This document shows, piece after piece, positions 40,509 to 50,392 of a DNA stretch of 64,000 nucleotides. Source of the DNA: Luteimonas terricola (GTDB taxonomy: Bacteria; Pseudomonadota; Gammaproteobacteria; Xanthomonadales; Xanthomonadaceae). The stretch's first letter is position 1, and each line of letters opens with the position of its first letter. The notes beneath the pieces are model-generated. The model did not search any database and was not told where the DNA came from. It saw only the letters and a list, made by a program, of their open reading frames with translations. Position numbers and translations under genes: made by a program. Location of the stretch: assembly GCF_004352845.1 (NCBI RefSeq), contig NZ_SJRX01000006.1, positions 62,001-126,000 of the forward strand. The letters run 5' to 3'.

Positions 40509-41741
40509 TCAGTTGGCCAGATCGACCCACACCAGGCGGTGGTCGCTGCCGTCGACGATGTCTGCGCCGTCCTCGCCCGGGGCGGGCCAGAACACCGCGG
40601 ATTCGAGCATGCGGAAGCCCGTGGAGGGCAGGGCGTAGTCCAGCCGCAGCGGACCCACGCGCGGGCCGAAGTCGCCGGTGGCGTGGGCCACGCTGCCGCG
40701 GCGGCCTGGCCGATCGGCACCCGGGGCGTGCGCGGCGCCCGCGCTGCGCGGGGTGGCCATCCGCAGCACGCGCGGATGCTGGAGCAGTTCGACGATCGCC
40801 TCGTGCCTGCCGTCGCCGTCGGCGGGATCGTTGTTGAGGTCGCCCAGGATCACGAAGCGGGCCTCCTCCGCCAGGCCGCCGCAGCGGCCGGCGTCGTCGC
40901 ACAGCCAGGGCTTGTCGCCAACGCCGATGTACTCGTTCCACAGCCGGATCTCATCGTGGTTGCGTGCGCCGTTGCGGTCCTCGGGGCCGTCGAAGACCGG
41001 CGGTGTGGGATGCGAAGCGAGCATGTGCACGGTGCCCAGCGGGGTGCGTACCGGCACGTCCCAGTGCGATTTCGACGACAGCCGCAGCCGTGCCCAGGTC
41101 GCATCGTCATGCCATGGCGCACCGGTGTCCGGATCGACAGGACGCGCAGCGCCGGGCAGGGCGCTCCACGGCAGCAGCTGGAACGTGCGCGCGGCCTCCG
41201 CATCGATCGGGTGCATCGACAGCAGCAGCATTCCGTATTGACCCGGGTGCAGACCGTAGCCCCAGGCGTCGTTGCCGCGTCCGCGCGCGGCGGCCGCGTC
41301 CTCGCCGGGCACCGGTGCGGCGGCGCCGACGTGGCCGCTGCGATCGAGGTCGAGGCCGCTGGGCACGCCGGTGTTCACCGGCGCCATGTAGCGGTAGGGA
41401 TAGCGCAGCGCGGCGCCGCCGCCGGCCTGCGGGACTTCGAGGTAGCCGCGCTGGAAGGCGTCGGCGGCGCGGCCGGACGCGTCGTGGTCGAACTCGTTGA
41501 CGAGCACCACGTCCGGGCGCACGCGCTGCAGCACCGCCGCGACCTTGCGCGCGTCGGCATCGTCGGACTGGAGCCGCCGCAACAGGCCGCCGGCTTCGTC
41601 GGAATAGAGCGAGGCGTTGTAGCTGGCAACGCGCAATGTGCTGGTCCGGGTCATGTACTGGTCGGGATCCCCGTGGACGTTGACCTGCACGCAGCCGGCA
41701 AGGAGCGCGCAGCAGGACAGGGCGGAAAGACGCATGCTCAT
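40509..41741 (-). CDS. Lipoprotein of the endonuclease/exonuclease/phosphatase family
   Basis: 410 aa from ATG 41741 (ATGA overlap with bpt); ATG 41735 is two codons on. A lipobox LLAGC follows a short signal, so the protein is lipid-anchored. The EEP fold is shown by [20 protein letters not shown] (metal-binding Glu), [28 protein letters not shown] and the terminal [13 protein letters not shown] (Asp-His). Substrate could be nucleic acid, a nucleotide or a phospholipid headgroup; location outside the cytoplasm favours extracellular phosphodiesterase activity. This is inference. Confidence 0.85.
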   Translation of the reverse strand: MSMRLSALSCCALLAGCVQVNVHGDPDQYMTRTSTLRVASYNASLYSDEAGGLLRRLQSDDADARKVAAVLQRVRPDVVLVNEFDHDASGRAADAFQRGYLEVPQAGGGAALRYPYRYMAPVNTGVPSGLDLDRSGHVGAAAPVPGEDAAAARGRGNDAWGYGLHPGQYGMLLLSMHPIDAEAARTFQLLPWSALPGAARPVDPDTGAPWHDDATWARLRLSSKSHWDVPVRTPLGTVHMLASHPTPPVFDGPEDRNGARNHDEIRLWNEYIGVGDKPWLCDDAGRCGGLAEEARFVILGDLNNDPADGDGRHEAIVELLQHPRVLRMATPRSAGAAHAPGADRPGRRGSVAHATGDFGPRVGPLRLDYALPSTGFRMLESAVFWPAPGEDGADIVDGSDHRLVWVDLAN

Positions 41742-42460
41742 GCCTCGCCGCCGCGCGGGAGGGGTCGCCATCCGTGACCGTCGAATTGTTCGAGGGGCTG
41801 GAACCTGCGCTTGTAATCCATCTTCACGTGTCCTGAAATCCAGTAGCCGAGGTAGAGGTGGCGACGCCCGTCGCGCCGGGCCCAGTCGATCTGCTGCAGG
41901 ATCGCCAGCGTGCCCAGGCCGCGCGCGGCCTGGTCGGGATCGTAGAAGGTGTAGACCGCCGACAGCGCATCATCCACCAGGTCGGTGACAGCCACCGCCA
42001 GCAGGCGTCCTCCCGCGCGCAGCTCCATGAAGCGGCCCTGTGACCAGCTGCCGACCAGGAACTGCGCGAACTCCGCCTTGCCGTGGTCGTCCATGCCGCC
42101 ACCGGGGTGGCGGCCGGTGAGGTAGCGACGGTAGAGCTCGAAGCGCTCCGCGCTTTCCCCGGCTGGCAGTATCCGCGCCTGCACGTCGGCGTTGCGCGCC
42201 AGGCAGCGGCGCTGGCTGCGGTCGGGCACGAAGTCGGCAACGGGCAGTCGCACCGCCACGCAAGCGCGGCAGCCGTGGCAGTGCGGGCGGTAGACGATGT
42301 CGCCGGAGCGGCGGAAGCCCCACTGCAGCGCACGCGCGTAGTTATCCGCCAGGCGCGGGTCGCCGGGGTCGAGCACCAGGTCGCGCGCGGCGCGTTCGGG
42401 CCAGTAGCCGCAGGCGTGTGCGGCGGTATGGAACAGGCGCAGCGGTGCGGGCTCAGCCAT
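41738..42460 (-). CDS. bpt: Aspartate/glutamate leucyltransferase
   Basis: 240 aa from ATG 42460. It transfers Leu from Leu-tRNA to N-terminal Asp or Glu, making an N-degron for ClpSP. The N-terminal Cys-containing [34 protein letters not shown] and the C-terminal [38 protein letters not shown] are family signatures. The frame extends upstream to 42643 but without similarity. It is divergent from the EF-hand gene (181 bases, containing no other gene). Confidence 0.95.
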   Translation of the reverse strand: MAEPAPLRLFHTAAHACGYWPERAARDLVLDPGDPRLADNYARALQWGFRRSGDIVYRPHCHGCRACVAVRLPVADFVPDRSQRRCLARNADVQARILPAGESAERFELYRRYLTGRHPGGGMDDHGKAEFAQFLVGSWSQGRFMELRAGGRLLAVAVTDLVDDALSAVYTFYDPDQAARGLGTLAILQQIDWARRDGRRHLYLGYWISGHVKMDYKRRFQPLEQFDGHGWRPLPRGGEA

Positions 42461-42641
42461 GGCGGGCCCGGCGTGGCGAAACGTCGACGGCGCGGTGCAT
42501 GCGTGCAGGATACTGCGCCGCGTCGCAGTCGCTGCGAACCGGCTGGCAGCTGAATCCCCCGGCCCGCCGGTCAACCTCATCGGGCGCCACGCGTTGACCT
42601 GGGCACCTGCAGCAATGCCGCTGCCAGTCAAGGAGTCACGC

Positions 42642-43328
42642 ATGAAGCGTCATGCCCTGTTCTTCGCCACCGCCCTGGCCGTGGCTTCTCTTGGTACCGC
42701 CGGCCTGGCGGCCGCCCAGTCGTCCGCGCCCGCCGCCCCGGCGGCCGATGCCGCCACCGACGCCCCGCGCGCCGCCGGCAAAAGTGAGCGCGCCAGGCGC
42801 CACGGCAAGGGCCACTTCGGCCACCGTGGTGGCCATGCCATGCGCGGCGGCATCGAGCGCATGGATGCCGACGAGGATGGCCGCATCAGCCGCGCCGAGT
42901 TCGACGCCGCCAAGGCCGCCCGCGAAGAAGCACATGCGAAGCGCATCGCCGAGCGCGAGCAGGCCGGCACCGGCGAAACCCCGCGCCGCGCGCGCGCCGA
43001 TCGTCCCGGACGTCCCGCCCGTGACGACATGGCGCGCGGCCCGCTCATGGCTTTGGACTTCGACGCCATCGATGCCGACAAGGATGGCTACATCGTCCGC
43101 AGCGAAGTGATGGCCCATCGCGACGGCATGCAGCAGCAGATGCGCGAGAAGCGCGCTGAACGCTTCGCCGAAGCCTTCGCCGCGGCCGACCTCAACAAGG
43201 ACGGCAAGCTCAGCCGGGTGGAGGTCGACGAGAAGATGCCGCGCCTGTCCAAGCGTTTCGCGTGGATGGACGACAACCGCGACGGCTTCCTGAGCCGCGC
43301 CGAACTCGAGGCCGGCAAGCGCCGCTGA
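42642..43328 (+). CDS. Secreted EF-hand calcium-binding protein
   Basis: 228 aa. A signal peptide ([20 protein letters not shown]) precedes an Ala-rich spacer and four EF-hand loops: [39 protein letters not shown] and [13 protein letters not shown]. The first pair is separated by a charged Arg/Glu/Ala-rich linker. It should bind calcium in the periplasm; partner unknown. AAGGAG at 42630 precedes ATG 42642. A strong terminator lies about 50 bases downstream. Confidence 0.92.
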   Translation: MKRHALFFATALAVASLGTAGLAAAQSSAPAAPAADAATDAPRAAGKSERARRHGKGHFGHRGGHAMRGGIERMDADEDGRISRAEFDAAKAAREEAHAKRIAEREQAGTGETPRRARADRPGRPARDDMARGPLMALDFDAIDADKDGYIVRSEVMAHRDGMQQQMREKRAERFAEAFAAADLNKDGKLSRVEVDEKMPRLSKRFAWMDDNRDGFLSRAELEAGKRR

Positions 43329-43375
43329 GTGAAGCGTTCCCGTTGATGGGGTGGCGCCGGTTCGTCCGGTGCCGG

Positions 43376-43404
43376 GCCCGCGCCTCACGGCGCGGGCTTT
43401 TTTT
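43376..43404 (+). terminator. Strong intrinsic terminator after the EF-hand gene
   Basis: GCCCGCGCC (43376-43384) pairs perfectly with GGCGCGGGC (43389-43397) around TCAC, followed by seven T. It abuts the left end of repeat copy C. Confidence 0.92.
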
Positions 43405-43812
43405 GGTTCTTCTCCCAACTGAGGGAATGGCGCGCCATTGATACAGCGCGTGATACGGCGCGGGTGCCGGATGCCAAGGCCCTTGAGGACTCATGTCCCC
43501 CGGCGCTGGCCTTGCGGCCATCGCCTCCTCCTTGACTTCGCCCTCAAGGGCCTTGGCACCCGGTGCGCAGCAATACGCGGTGCCCCCACGGGCAAAGCCG
43601 GTATCCCGCGCGGCTGCAACAACGCCGAGCCCCGTCGTGGCCGGGAGGCCTTCGCGGGGAAGTAAAGGAGGAGGCATCCGCCGCCAGGCGGATGCCGGGG
43701 GACATGAGCCGCGAAGGCCTCCCGGCCGCGGCGGGGCCCTCCAGATCACGGCGAGGCGTAGCGAGCAGACACTCCTCGTCGATACCGTTTTCCCTGAGTT
43801 GGGAGATGAACC
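43405..43812 (+). repeat. Composite palindromic repeat, copy C, with terminal inverted repeats
   Basis: A 408-base element in the 510-base gap between the EF-hand gene and the convergent sigma-factor gene. Its ends (43405-43427 and 43790-43812) are inverted repeats matching at 21 of 23 positions (GGTTCTTCTCCCAACT... and its complement). Inside are unit 1 (arms 43472-43487 and 43543-43558, perfect 16 bp, TGCCAAGGCCCTTGAG) and unit 2 (arms 43639-43657 and 43709-43727, perfect 19 bp, GGCCGGGAGGCCTTCGCGG). The units lie in opposite orientation with respect to the AAGGAGGAGG core. Nothing else was seen in the gap. Confidence 0.85.
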
Positions 43813-43838
43813 TCTTTTTGTCGGCCGCGCGGCGCGGC

Positions 43839-44972
43839 TCAGCCCTTCAGGTACAGCAGCACCAGTCCGCCGATGATCGCGAGGTTGCTGATCGCCACCC
43901 CGCTGGGGCCGAAGGTCAGGCGGTACAGCAGCTGCCGCGAGCGCGCGCCTTCGGGATTGCGGATGGCGTCGCGGCGCAGCAGCGGCCGCATCGTGCGCGC
44001 CAGCGGGCCGAGCAGCTGGTAGTTGAGGATCGCGATCGCTGCCAGCGCCAGGGCATACGTCGGTACCAGGCTGTCGAACGCGAAGGCCGATCCCAGGGTC
44101 AGGCCGATGGCCACCAGCGACGTCCAGAGATAGGTGTGGTACACGGCCAGGATCCCGGCGCGCTCGGCCTCGTCGTCGGCGTAGGCGGTGAGCATCTTCC
44201 GGCACAGCCAGGCGGTGACCAGGCCGGCGAGCAGGCCGCCGCCGAGTGCGCCGGCGGTGCCGAGCACGCCCTTGCCGAGCACGCCGCCGAGCACGCCGCC
44301 GCCGACCTTTGCGAAGCCGGCCGCCGCCGCAGGACGGCTGAGGCCGAGCATGGCGGTGACGCCGATCGCGAACGCCGTGCCGGGCGCGGTGGCGCGGGCG
44401 AAATCGCTGAAGCGCGTGAGCAGGTCCTCGCGCAGGCTCTTGCGCGCGCGCGACAGGCGCTTGCGCACCGCGGCGTCGGACAGGCCGAGCAGTTCGGCCA
44501 CCTGGCGCGAGTTCTGGCCTTCCCGGTAGTACAGCAGCAGCACTTCTCGGCTCTCCTCGGGAAGCTCGGAAATCAGCTCCGCGGCCATGCGCTCGCGCTC
44601 GGCGTCGATCAGCTGTTCTTCGGGAAGCGCCGAGGGGTCGGCGGCGTGGTTGATGGCGATTTCCGCGGCTTCCCCATCGACCGCGCGCTGGCGGTGCCGG
44701 CGCAGGTGGTCGTAGGCGAGGTTGCGGGTGATCTGGCGCAGCCAGGGCAGGAAGCTGGACGGGTTCTGCAGGCGCTTGAGGTTCTGCCACGCGGAGAGGA
44801 AGGCCTCCTGGGCGATGTCCTCGCTGGCGGTCGGATCGCGGGTGATGGCAAGCGCGACCGCGGTCACCGTGTTCTGGCTGGCGACGATGATGCGGGTATA
44901 GGCCAGCTCGCAGCCGCCGGCCGCGGCGGGGAGCTCCCGGTGGATGAGGGTGTCGATGGCGCAGGTGGTCAT
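43839..44972 (-). CDS. ECF-type sigma factor with C-terminal membrane domain
   Basis: 377 aa. Residues about 25-95 are sigma region 2 (DIAQEAFLSAWQNLKRL, FLPWLRQITRNLAYDHLRRH) and about 130-185 region 4 (ISELPEESREVLLLYYREGQ, VAELLGLSDAAVRKRLSRAR). The remaining ~190 residues, absent from ordinary ECF factors, hold a Gly/Ala-rich stretch and about four hydrophobic segments (LLAGLVTAWLCRKM, LWTSLVAIGLTLGSAFAF, YALALAAIAILNYQLLG, ISNLAIIGGLVLLYL). The protein is therefore probably membrane-tethered. No separate anti-sigma gene is adjacent. Confidence 0.85.
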   Translation of the reverse strand: MTTCAIDTLIHRELPAAAGGCELAYTRIIVASQNTVTAVALAITRDPTASEDIAQEAFLSAWQNLKRLQNPSSFLPWLRQITRNLAYDHLRRHRQRAVDGEAAEIAINHAADPSALPEEQLIDAERERMAAELISELPEESREVLLLYYREGQNSRQVAELLGLSDAAVRKRLSRARKSLREDLLTRFSDFARATAPGTAFAIGVTAMLGLSRPAAAAGFAKVGGGVLGGVLGKGVLGTAGALGGGLLAGLVTAWLCRKMLTAYADDEAERAGILAVYHTYLWTSLVAIGLTLGSAFAFDSLVPTYALALAAIAILNYQLLGPLARTMRPLLRRDAIRNPEGARSRQLLYRLTFGPSGVAISNLAIIGGLVLLYLKG

Positions 44973-45070
44973 GGGCGTGCTCGCGCGGCGGCGCCGTGGA
45001 GCGCCAATCCTACCCAGACGCCCCGGGACGGGAAACGTGACTCCTGGCGGGTGGGCGCGGGAAGCGTGCC

Positions 45071-45922
45071 TCAGCGCGGGGCGTCGATCAGCCAGTCGCG
45101 GCCTTCGCGGCGCACCTCCCGCGCCTGCGGCTCGCCGCTGCCGGCCGCCAGCTGGACGGTGCCGCTGCCGCTGCCGTCGGTGGCGTAGTCCGAGACCGCA
45201 ATGGCCAGGCGATCGTCGGTGCAGGCCGAGGCGGGTGTCACGTCGAAGCCTTCGGTGGCGAGCTGCTGCAGCAGGAGCGGGTCCGGGTCGGCGCCGTCGA
45301 TCGCCAGGCAGCCGCGCCGCGTGCCGGCGGCGGCCAGTTCGGCGCGCAGCAGCGCGACGGCCAGCGCCGGCGGGGTTGCGATCACGAAGGCGTCGTCGGG
45401 CTGGGAGGCAACCAGGGACATGCCGGACGCGTCGGGGCGCTGCGCGGGGGCGGCCACGGCTGCGGGCGCGGGCACGGAGGCGGCGGGCACCGTCGCCAGG
45501 CCGGGGTCGGCATCGCCATCGCCGCGGCTGGCGCGCCAGGCGATCATCACCAGCGCCACCATCACCGCAACCCCCAGCAGCAGGCCGTAGCGGAAACGCC
45601 CGCCGCCGCGCGCGGCCAGCGGCGAGCCGCCGCCCACCAGCGACGCCGGCGGCGGCAGGAAGTTGTCGTTGCGCTGCGTGGTCTGCTGCAGCAGGCCGGC
45701 TTCGCGCAGCATGAGCCGCGCCTCGGGCTGCTGGTCGGAGCGGATCACCCACACCGCCGGGCGCGGGGCGCTGCTGGCACCCTCGCGATAGCTGAAATTG
45801 CCGCGGATGGCGCCGCGATAGGAGCGGCCGTTGGTGATCCGGACCTCGATGCCGGCTTCTTCAAGCAGCCGGGCCACCGCTTCGACGTTCTCGATGCGGG
45901 CGCTGGAAAACAGCTGGCGCAT
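45071..45922 (-). CDS. Membrane protein with N-terminal DUF2007-like domain
   Basis: 283 aa. The first ~75 residues (MRQLFSSARIENVEAVARLL, EEAGIEVRITN, AVWVIRSDQQPEARLMLREA) resemble the DUF2007 putative signal-transducing domain, a GlnB-like fold. A single membrane helix (GLLLGVAVMVALVMIAW) and an Ala/Pro linker lead to an unrecognised C-terminal region. It lies four bases after tesB and 98 before the sigma-factor gene on the same strand. Confidence 0.7.
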   Translation of the reverse strand: MRQLFSSARIENVEAVARLLEEAGIEVRITNGRSYRGAIRGNFSYREGASSAPRPAVWVIRSDQQPEARLMLREAGLLQQTTQRNDNFLPPPASLVGGGSPLAARGGGRFRYGLLLGVAVMVALVMIAWRASRGDGDADPGLATVPAASVPAPAAVAAPAQRPDASGMSLVASQPDDAFVIATPPALAVALLRAELAAAGTRRGCLAIDGADPDPLLLQQLATEGFDVTPASACTDDRLAIAVSDYATDGSGSGTVQLAAGSGEPQAREVRREGRDWLIDAPR

Positions 45923-45926
45923 GCCG

Positions 45927-46832
45927 TCAGTCCCGGGCCGGAACGTGTCCGGCCCTGCCTTCGTCGACCACGCGGATCATGCCTTCCTGCGCGGTGCTCG
46001 CCACCAGGCGGCCGGCGCGGTCGTAGATCATGCCGCGGGCCAGGCCGCGCGAACCCTGCGCGCTGGGGCTGTCGATGGAGTACAGCAGCCAGTCGTCGAC
46101 GCGGAAGGGGCGGTGGAACCAGAGCGCGTGGTCGAGCGAGGCCATCTGCACGTTCGGCTGGTAGTAGCTGATGCCGTGCGGGAACGTGGCGGTGCCGAGC
46201 AGGTGGAAGTCCGAGGCATAGGCCAGCAGGGCCCGGTGCAGCTCGGGCGCATCGTCCACTTTCTCGGCCAGCCGGAACCAGACCTGCTGGTAGGGCGGGC
46301 GCTTGGGCGGATTGAGTTCGTCGCGCGGATAGACGTGGCGGAATTCGAACGGCCCGCTGCGGTCGAGCCAGCGCTGGATCTTGGTGGGCAGGGAGGCGAG
46401 CACCTTGTCCGGGATCGCCGGCGCCGGCTCGAGGTCCTCGGGCTGCGGGACTTCGGGCATGGTCAGCTGGTGCTCGGCGCTGTCCTCGGTGTCCTGGAAG
46501 GATGCCGCGCAGAAGAAGATCACCTTGCCGTGCTGGATCGCGGTCACCCGGCGCACGGAGAAGCTGCCGCCGTCGCGGGTGCGGTCGACGTCGTAGACGA
46601 TCGGGTGGTCGATGTCGCCGGCGCGCAGGAAGTAGGCGTGCAGCGAATGCGCGGTGCGCGCTTGCGTCAGCGTCGCCTGCGCGGCCGACAGTGCCTGGCC
46701 CAGCACCTGGCCACCGAACACGTACTTGGTGCCGATGTCGCGGCTCTGGCCGCGGAACAGGTTGTCCTCGAGGCGCTCGAGCGTGAGCAGGTCCAGGAGT
46801 TCGGAGGCAGGGGCGGGGGTGCGGTCGGGCAT
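45927..46832 (-). CDS. tesB: Acyl-CoA thioesterase II
   Basis: 301 aa from ATG 46832. Double hotdog fold: N-terminal LLTLERLEDNLFRGQS, FGGQVLGQALSAA, LHAYFLRAGD; C-terminal MASLDHALWFHRPFRVDDWLLY with the catalytic Asp, then GLARGMIYDRAGRLVAST. It hydrolyses medium- and long-chain acyl-CoA in the cytoplasm. The frame is open further upstream without similarity. Confidence 0.95.
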   Translation of the reverse strand: MPDRTPAPASELLDLLTLERLEDNLFRGQSRDIGTKYVFGGQVLGQALSAAQATLTQARTAHSLHAYFLRAGDIDHPIVYDVDRTRDGGSFSVRRVTAIQHGKVIFFCAASFQDTEDSAEHQLTMPEVPQPEDLEPAPAIPDKVLASLPTKIQRWLDRSGPFEFRHVYPRDELNPPKRPPYQQVWFRLAEKVDDAPELHRALLAYASDFHLLGTATFPHGISYYQPNVQMASLDHALWFHRPFRVDDWLLYSIDSPSAQGSRGLARGMIYDRAGRLVASTAQEGMIRVVDEGRAGHVPARD

Positions 46833-46923
46833 CCGCCTGATTATACGGGGCGTGGCAGTCCATCCATCGGCCGTGCGATGGCCGGAACACACGACGCACG
46901 CAGTCGCGTTCATGTAGGAGTGG

Positions 46924-47511
46924 CTACAGCCGCTCCAGCGGAGGCAGCGCATCGAGCACGCGCTGCCAGGGGAACATCGGGCCGGGGTCGCGCTTGCGGC
47001 GGACCTGGACAGCGGCGTCGTCGCTGGCCGCCACCAGCTCGACGTCGAGGTCTTCGTGGCCGGCGATCCAGCGCAGCGCCGGCAGTTCGGCAGCAAGCGT
47101 CTCCAGCAGGCCGATCAAGGCCACGACCTGCGCCTCGGGGTAGGCCTCCGCCATCGCCTGGTGGCGCGAATCCAGCCAGCGCGGCCAGCGGCCGGTATTC
47201 ACCAGTTCGATCCCCACCGAGCGCGGGTTATGGCCCCGCACGTGGTGCGCGATGCGCGCCGGATCCACCCAACGCTCGACGCTGCCGTCGCGGTCGATGT
47301 ACCAGTGGCCGCTGTTGCCGGTGCCGCTGGCTTCGTACAGCAGGCGCTCGCCATAGTCCCGCGCGGTGGCGAGGTCGGGCAGCTCGGTGCAGTGGACCAC
47401 CACCAGGTCGACCTGCGACAGCGGCCGCGGTTCCAGCAGGTGCTCGTAGGGCAGGGGGTCGATGCGCACGTCGCGGCCGGGGCTGGGGTCGGCGGCGATG
47501 CTAGCATTCAC
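46924..47511 (-). CDS. N-acetylmuramoyl-L-alanine amidase (amidase_2/PGRP-like)
   Basis: 195 aa from GTG 47511. The amidase_2 zinc site is visible: first His in LVVVHCTELPDL, SGHWYIDRDGSVERWVD, HHVRGHNPRSVGIELVN, and IAGHEDLD near the end. No signal peptide is evident, as in AmpD, so it may cleave anhydro-muropeptides in the cytoplasm; overall it is more like the AmiD/PGRP group than classic AmpD. It is divergent from the esterase gene (24 bases). Confidence 0.88.
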   Translation of the reverse strand: MNASIAADPSPGRDVRIDPLPYEHLLEPRPLSQVDLVVVHCTELPDLATARDYGERLLYEASGTGNSGHWYIDRDGSVERWVDPARIAHHVRGHNPRSVGIELVNTGRWPRWLDSRHQAMAEAYPEAQVVALIGLLETLAAELPALRWIAGHEDLDVELVAASDDAAVQVRRKRDPGPMFPWQRVLDALPPLERL

Positions 47512-47535
47512 GGTTCTTCCGGCATCGGCGAAACG

Positions 47536-48072
47536 ATGAGCGTCCGCGGTCACTGCATCCTCTCCCACGGCTTTGAAAGCGGCCCCGACGCGACCAAGGT
47601 GACCGCGCTCGCCGACGTCGCCGAAGGCCTGGGCTGGAGCCATGAACGCCCCGACTACACCGCCTTCGATGCCAGGCACGACATGGGCCGGCACGGCGAC
47701 GTCGCCGCGCGCCTGGCGCAGCTGCAGGCGCTCGCGTCGGGGCGTGCGGCCGACGGCCCGCTGGTGCTGGCCGGCTCCAGCCTGGGTGCCTGGATTTCCG
47801 GCAGGGTATCGCTGCAGGTTCCAGTGCGCGCGCTGTTCCTGATGGCCCCGCCGATCAACCTCGTCAGCGAATACCCGCTCGAGGCCGCCGCCGTGCCAAC
47901 CGCGATCATCCACGGCTGGGACGATGAGCTGATCCCCGCCGCCGACGTCTTTGCCTGGGCTGCGCCGCGTCGCGACCGATTGCTGCTGGTCGACGATGAT
48001 CACCGCCTGTCCGATCACGTCGAAGCCTCGGCCGCGCTGTTCGCCGGGCTGCTGGGCGCGCTCGCGTCGTGA
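47536..48072 (+). CDS. Alpha/beta-hydrolase (YqiA-like esterase)
   Basis: 178 aa. [18 protein letters not shown] near the start, nucleophile elbow LAGSSLGAW, Asp in [11 protein letters not shown] and His in [10 protein letters not shown] complete a Ser-Asp-His triad. The substrate is unknown. Its stop forms GTGA with rlmKL. Confidence 0.87.
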   Translation: MSVRGHCILSHGFESGPDATKVTALADVAEGLGWSHERPDYTAFDARHDMGRHGDVAARLAQLQALASGRAADGPLVLAGSSLGAWISGRVSLQVPVRALFLMAPPINLVSEYPLEAAAVPTAIIHGWDDELIPAADVFAWAAPRRDRLLLVDDDHRLSDHVEASAALFAGLLGALAS

Positions 48073-50222
48073 GGTTCTTCGCGAGCTGCGGCAAGGGCCT
48101 GGAATACCTGCTGGCCGATGAACTGGCGGCGCTCGGCTGCGTGCGTGCCACCGCCACCGTCGCCGGCGTCAACGTCGAGGGCGAACTGGCCGATGCGCAG
48201 CGCGCGGTGATGTGGTCGCGCCTGGCCAGCCGGGTGCTGTGGCCGCTGGCCGAGTTCTACTGCGACAGCGAGGACGTGCTCTACCGGACCATCGTCGAGC
48301 TTCCCTGGAGCACGCACCTGGCCCCCGGGCGCACGCTGGCGGTGGATGCGCGCGTGTCCGGCGACGGCATCACCCACGCGCGCTATGCCGCGCAGCGGGT
48401 GAAGGACGCGGTCGTCGACAGCCTGCGCCGCGAGACCGGCGCACGGCCGGACGTCGATCTGGAATCGCCCGACCTGCTGCTCAACCTGGTGGTGCGCAAG
48501 GGGCGCGCGGTGCTGTCGGTGGACCTTGGCGGCGGCGCGCTGCACCGTCGTGGCTGGCGCCGCGCGCAGGGCGACGCACCGCTGAAGGAGAACCTGGCTG
48601 CCGCCGTGCTGCTGCGCGGCCAGTGGCCGCAGGTGTACGCCGAAGGCGGCGCCCTGCTCGATCCCATGTGCGGCAGCGGCACCCTGCTGGTGGAGGGCGC
48701 TGCGATCGCCGCCGACGTTGCGCCGGGCCTGCTGCGCCATGGTGAAACGCCGCCGTCGCGCTGGAGCGGCTTCGATGCCGCCGCCTGGGATTCGCTGCGC
48801 CAGGACGCGCTGGAGCGCGAGCGTGCCGGCCGCGCCGCGTTGCGCCCCGTGTTTTTCGGTAGCGACGTCGATCCGGCGGCGCTGGAATCGGTGCGCGCGA
48901 ACGCGGCCGCGGCCGGCTTCGGCGATGCGATCCAGCTGGAGGAGCGCCAGGTCGCCGCGCTGCGGCCGATGACCCAGCTGCGCGGCCTGGTCGCCAGCAA
49001 CCCGCCCTACGATGCGCGCCTGGCCGCCGACGCCCAGCTCTACCGCGGCCTGGGCGACGCCCTGCGCCGGATCGCGCCGTACTGGCGCGCCAGCCTGCTG
49101 TGCGGCAGCCCCGAGCTTGCGCGCGCCACCGGCCTGCGGGCGCAGAAGGTCTACCAGGTGTTCAACGGCGCGCTCGAGTGCGTGCTGCTGGTGGCCGACC
49201 CGGTGCAGCCGCCGCTGCGCGAGGACGCCGGGCCGCGGCCGCTGTCGCCGGGCGCGCAGATGCTCGCCAACCGCCTGCGCAAGAACCTGCGTGCGTCCAA
49301 GTCCTGGCGCACCCGCGAGGGCGTGGACTGCTATCGCGCCTACGACGCCGACCTGCCCGAGTACGCGGTCGCGATCGACGTCTACACCGAGGCCGACGAC
49401 CCCGATGCCACCTGGCTGCACGTGCAGGAATACGCCGCGCCGGCCGACATCCCCGATGCCGACGTGCGCCGCCGCTTCGGCGAGGTGCTGGGCGCCGCGC
49501 GCGAAGTGTTCGGCGTACCGCGCGAACGCCTGGCGACGAAGGTGCGTGCACGCGGCAAGGGCGGCAGCAAGTACGGCGCCGCCGTGGAGCGCCGTGGCGA
49601 GTTCATCACCGTGCGCGAAGGGGCTGCGCGGCTGCGCGTGAACCTGTTCGATTACCTCGACACCGGGCTGTTCCTCGACCACCGCCCGCTGCGCACGCGC
49701 ATGCAGCGCGAGGCGCGCGGCAAGCGTTTCCTCAACCTGTTCTGCTACACCGGCGCGGCCACGGTGCACGCTGCCGTCGGCGGTGCCGCGAGCACCACCA
49801 GCGTCGACCTCTCGGGAACCTACCTGCAGTGGGCCGCGGACAACCTGCGCGGCAACCGCGTCGACGGCCGGGCCCTGGGCGGCAGCGCCCATCGCATGGT
49901 GCAGGCCGACGCGGTGTCCTGGCTGGAGGCCGACACCGGCGAGTACGACCTGGTGTTCTGCGATCCGCCAACCTTCTCCAACTCCGCGCGCGCCGACGAC
50001 TTCGACATGCAGCTCCAGCACGTGCGCCTGCTGCGGGCCGCGGTGGCGCGGCTGGCGCCGGGCGGGGTGCTGTACTTCTCGAACAACTACCGGCGCTTCA
50101 AGCTCGACGAGGAGGCGGTGGCGGCGTTCGCCCGGTGCGACGACATCACCGCGGAGACGATTCCCCCGGACTTCGCGCGCAATCCGCGCATCCATCGGGC
50201 GTGGAGGCTGCGGCGGAGGTAG
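48069..50222 (+). CDS. rlmL: Bifunctional 23S rRNA methyltransferase RlmKL
   Basis: 717 aa, the fused form. The N-terminal half has a THUMP domain (about 45-155) and the m2G2445 methyltransferase ([19 protein letters not shown], catalytic [12 protein letters not shown]). The C-terminal half is the m7G2069 enzyme ([33 protein letters not shown]). The start is GTG 48069, overlapping the esterase stop. A GC hairpin follows in the 170-base gap before pirin. Confidence 0.97.
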   Translation: MRFFASCGKGLEYLLADELAALGCVRATATVAGVNVEGELADAQRAVMWSRLASRVLWPLAEFYCDSEDVLYRTIVELPWSTHLAPGRTLAVDARVSGDGITHARYAAQRVKDAVVDSLRRETGARPDVDLESPDLLLNLVVRKGRAVLSVDLGGGALHRRGWRRAQGDAPLKENLAAAVLLRGQWPQVYAEGGALLDPMCGSGTLLVEGAAIAADVAPGLLRHGETPPSRWSGFDAAAWDSLRQDALERERAGRAALRPVFFGSDVDPAALESVRANAAAAGFGDAIQLEERQVAALRPMTQLRGLVASNPPYDARLAADAQLYRGLGDALRRIAPYWRASLLCGSPELARATGLRAQKVYQVFNGALECVLLVADPVQPPLREDAGPRPLSPGAQMLANRLRKNLRASKSWRTREGVDCYRAYDADLPEYAVAIDVYTEADDPDATWLHVQEYAAPADIPDADVRRRFGEVLGAAREVFGVPRERLATKVRARGKGGSKYGAAVERRGEFITVREGAARLRVNLFDYLDTGLFLDHRPLRTRMQREARGKRFLNLFCYTGAATVHAAVGGAASTTSVDLSGTYLQWAADNLRGNRVDGRALGGSAHRMVQADAVSWLEADTGEYDLVFCDPPTFSNSARADDFDMQLQHVRLLRAAVARLAPGGVLYFSNNYRRFKLDEEAVAAFARCDDITAETIPPDFARNPRIHRAWRLRRR

Positions 50223-50230
50223 GAGCCCGC

Positions 50231-50266
50231 CGCGCGGGGTGGCCGCCACGGGCCGCTCCCCGCGCG
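50231..50266. other. GC hairpin between rlmKL and pirin
   Basis: CGCGCGGGG (50231-50239) pairs with CCCCGCGCG (50258-50266) around 18 bases. No T-run follows. The rest of the 170-base gap shows nothing assignable. Confidence 0.35.
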
Positions 50267-50392
50267 ATCCGCCGCCATGGTGGCTCCAGCGCGGTGCTGG
50301 CCGCTGCAAGGGAACCGCAGCGTTGCGCCGGCGGGGCTGTCGCGGGCGCCCTGCGGCACCATGATATGGGGAGTACCTTCGAGGAACCCGCC

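Noticed and set aside
43553-43571. A sigma-54-like -24/-12 element (TTGGCACCCGGTGCGCA) at the right arm of repeat copy C
   Set aside because: GG and GC have the right spacing, but the -12 part is GCGC rather than TTGC. Copy B alters the -24 part and copy A lacks the spacing.
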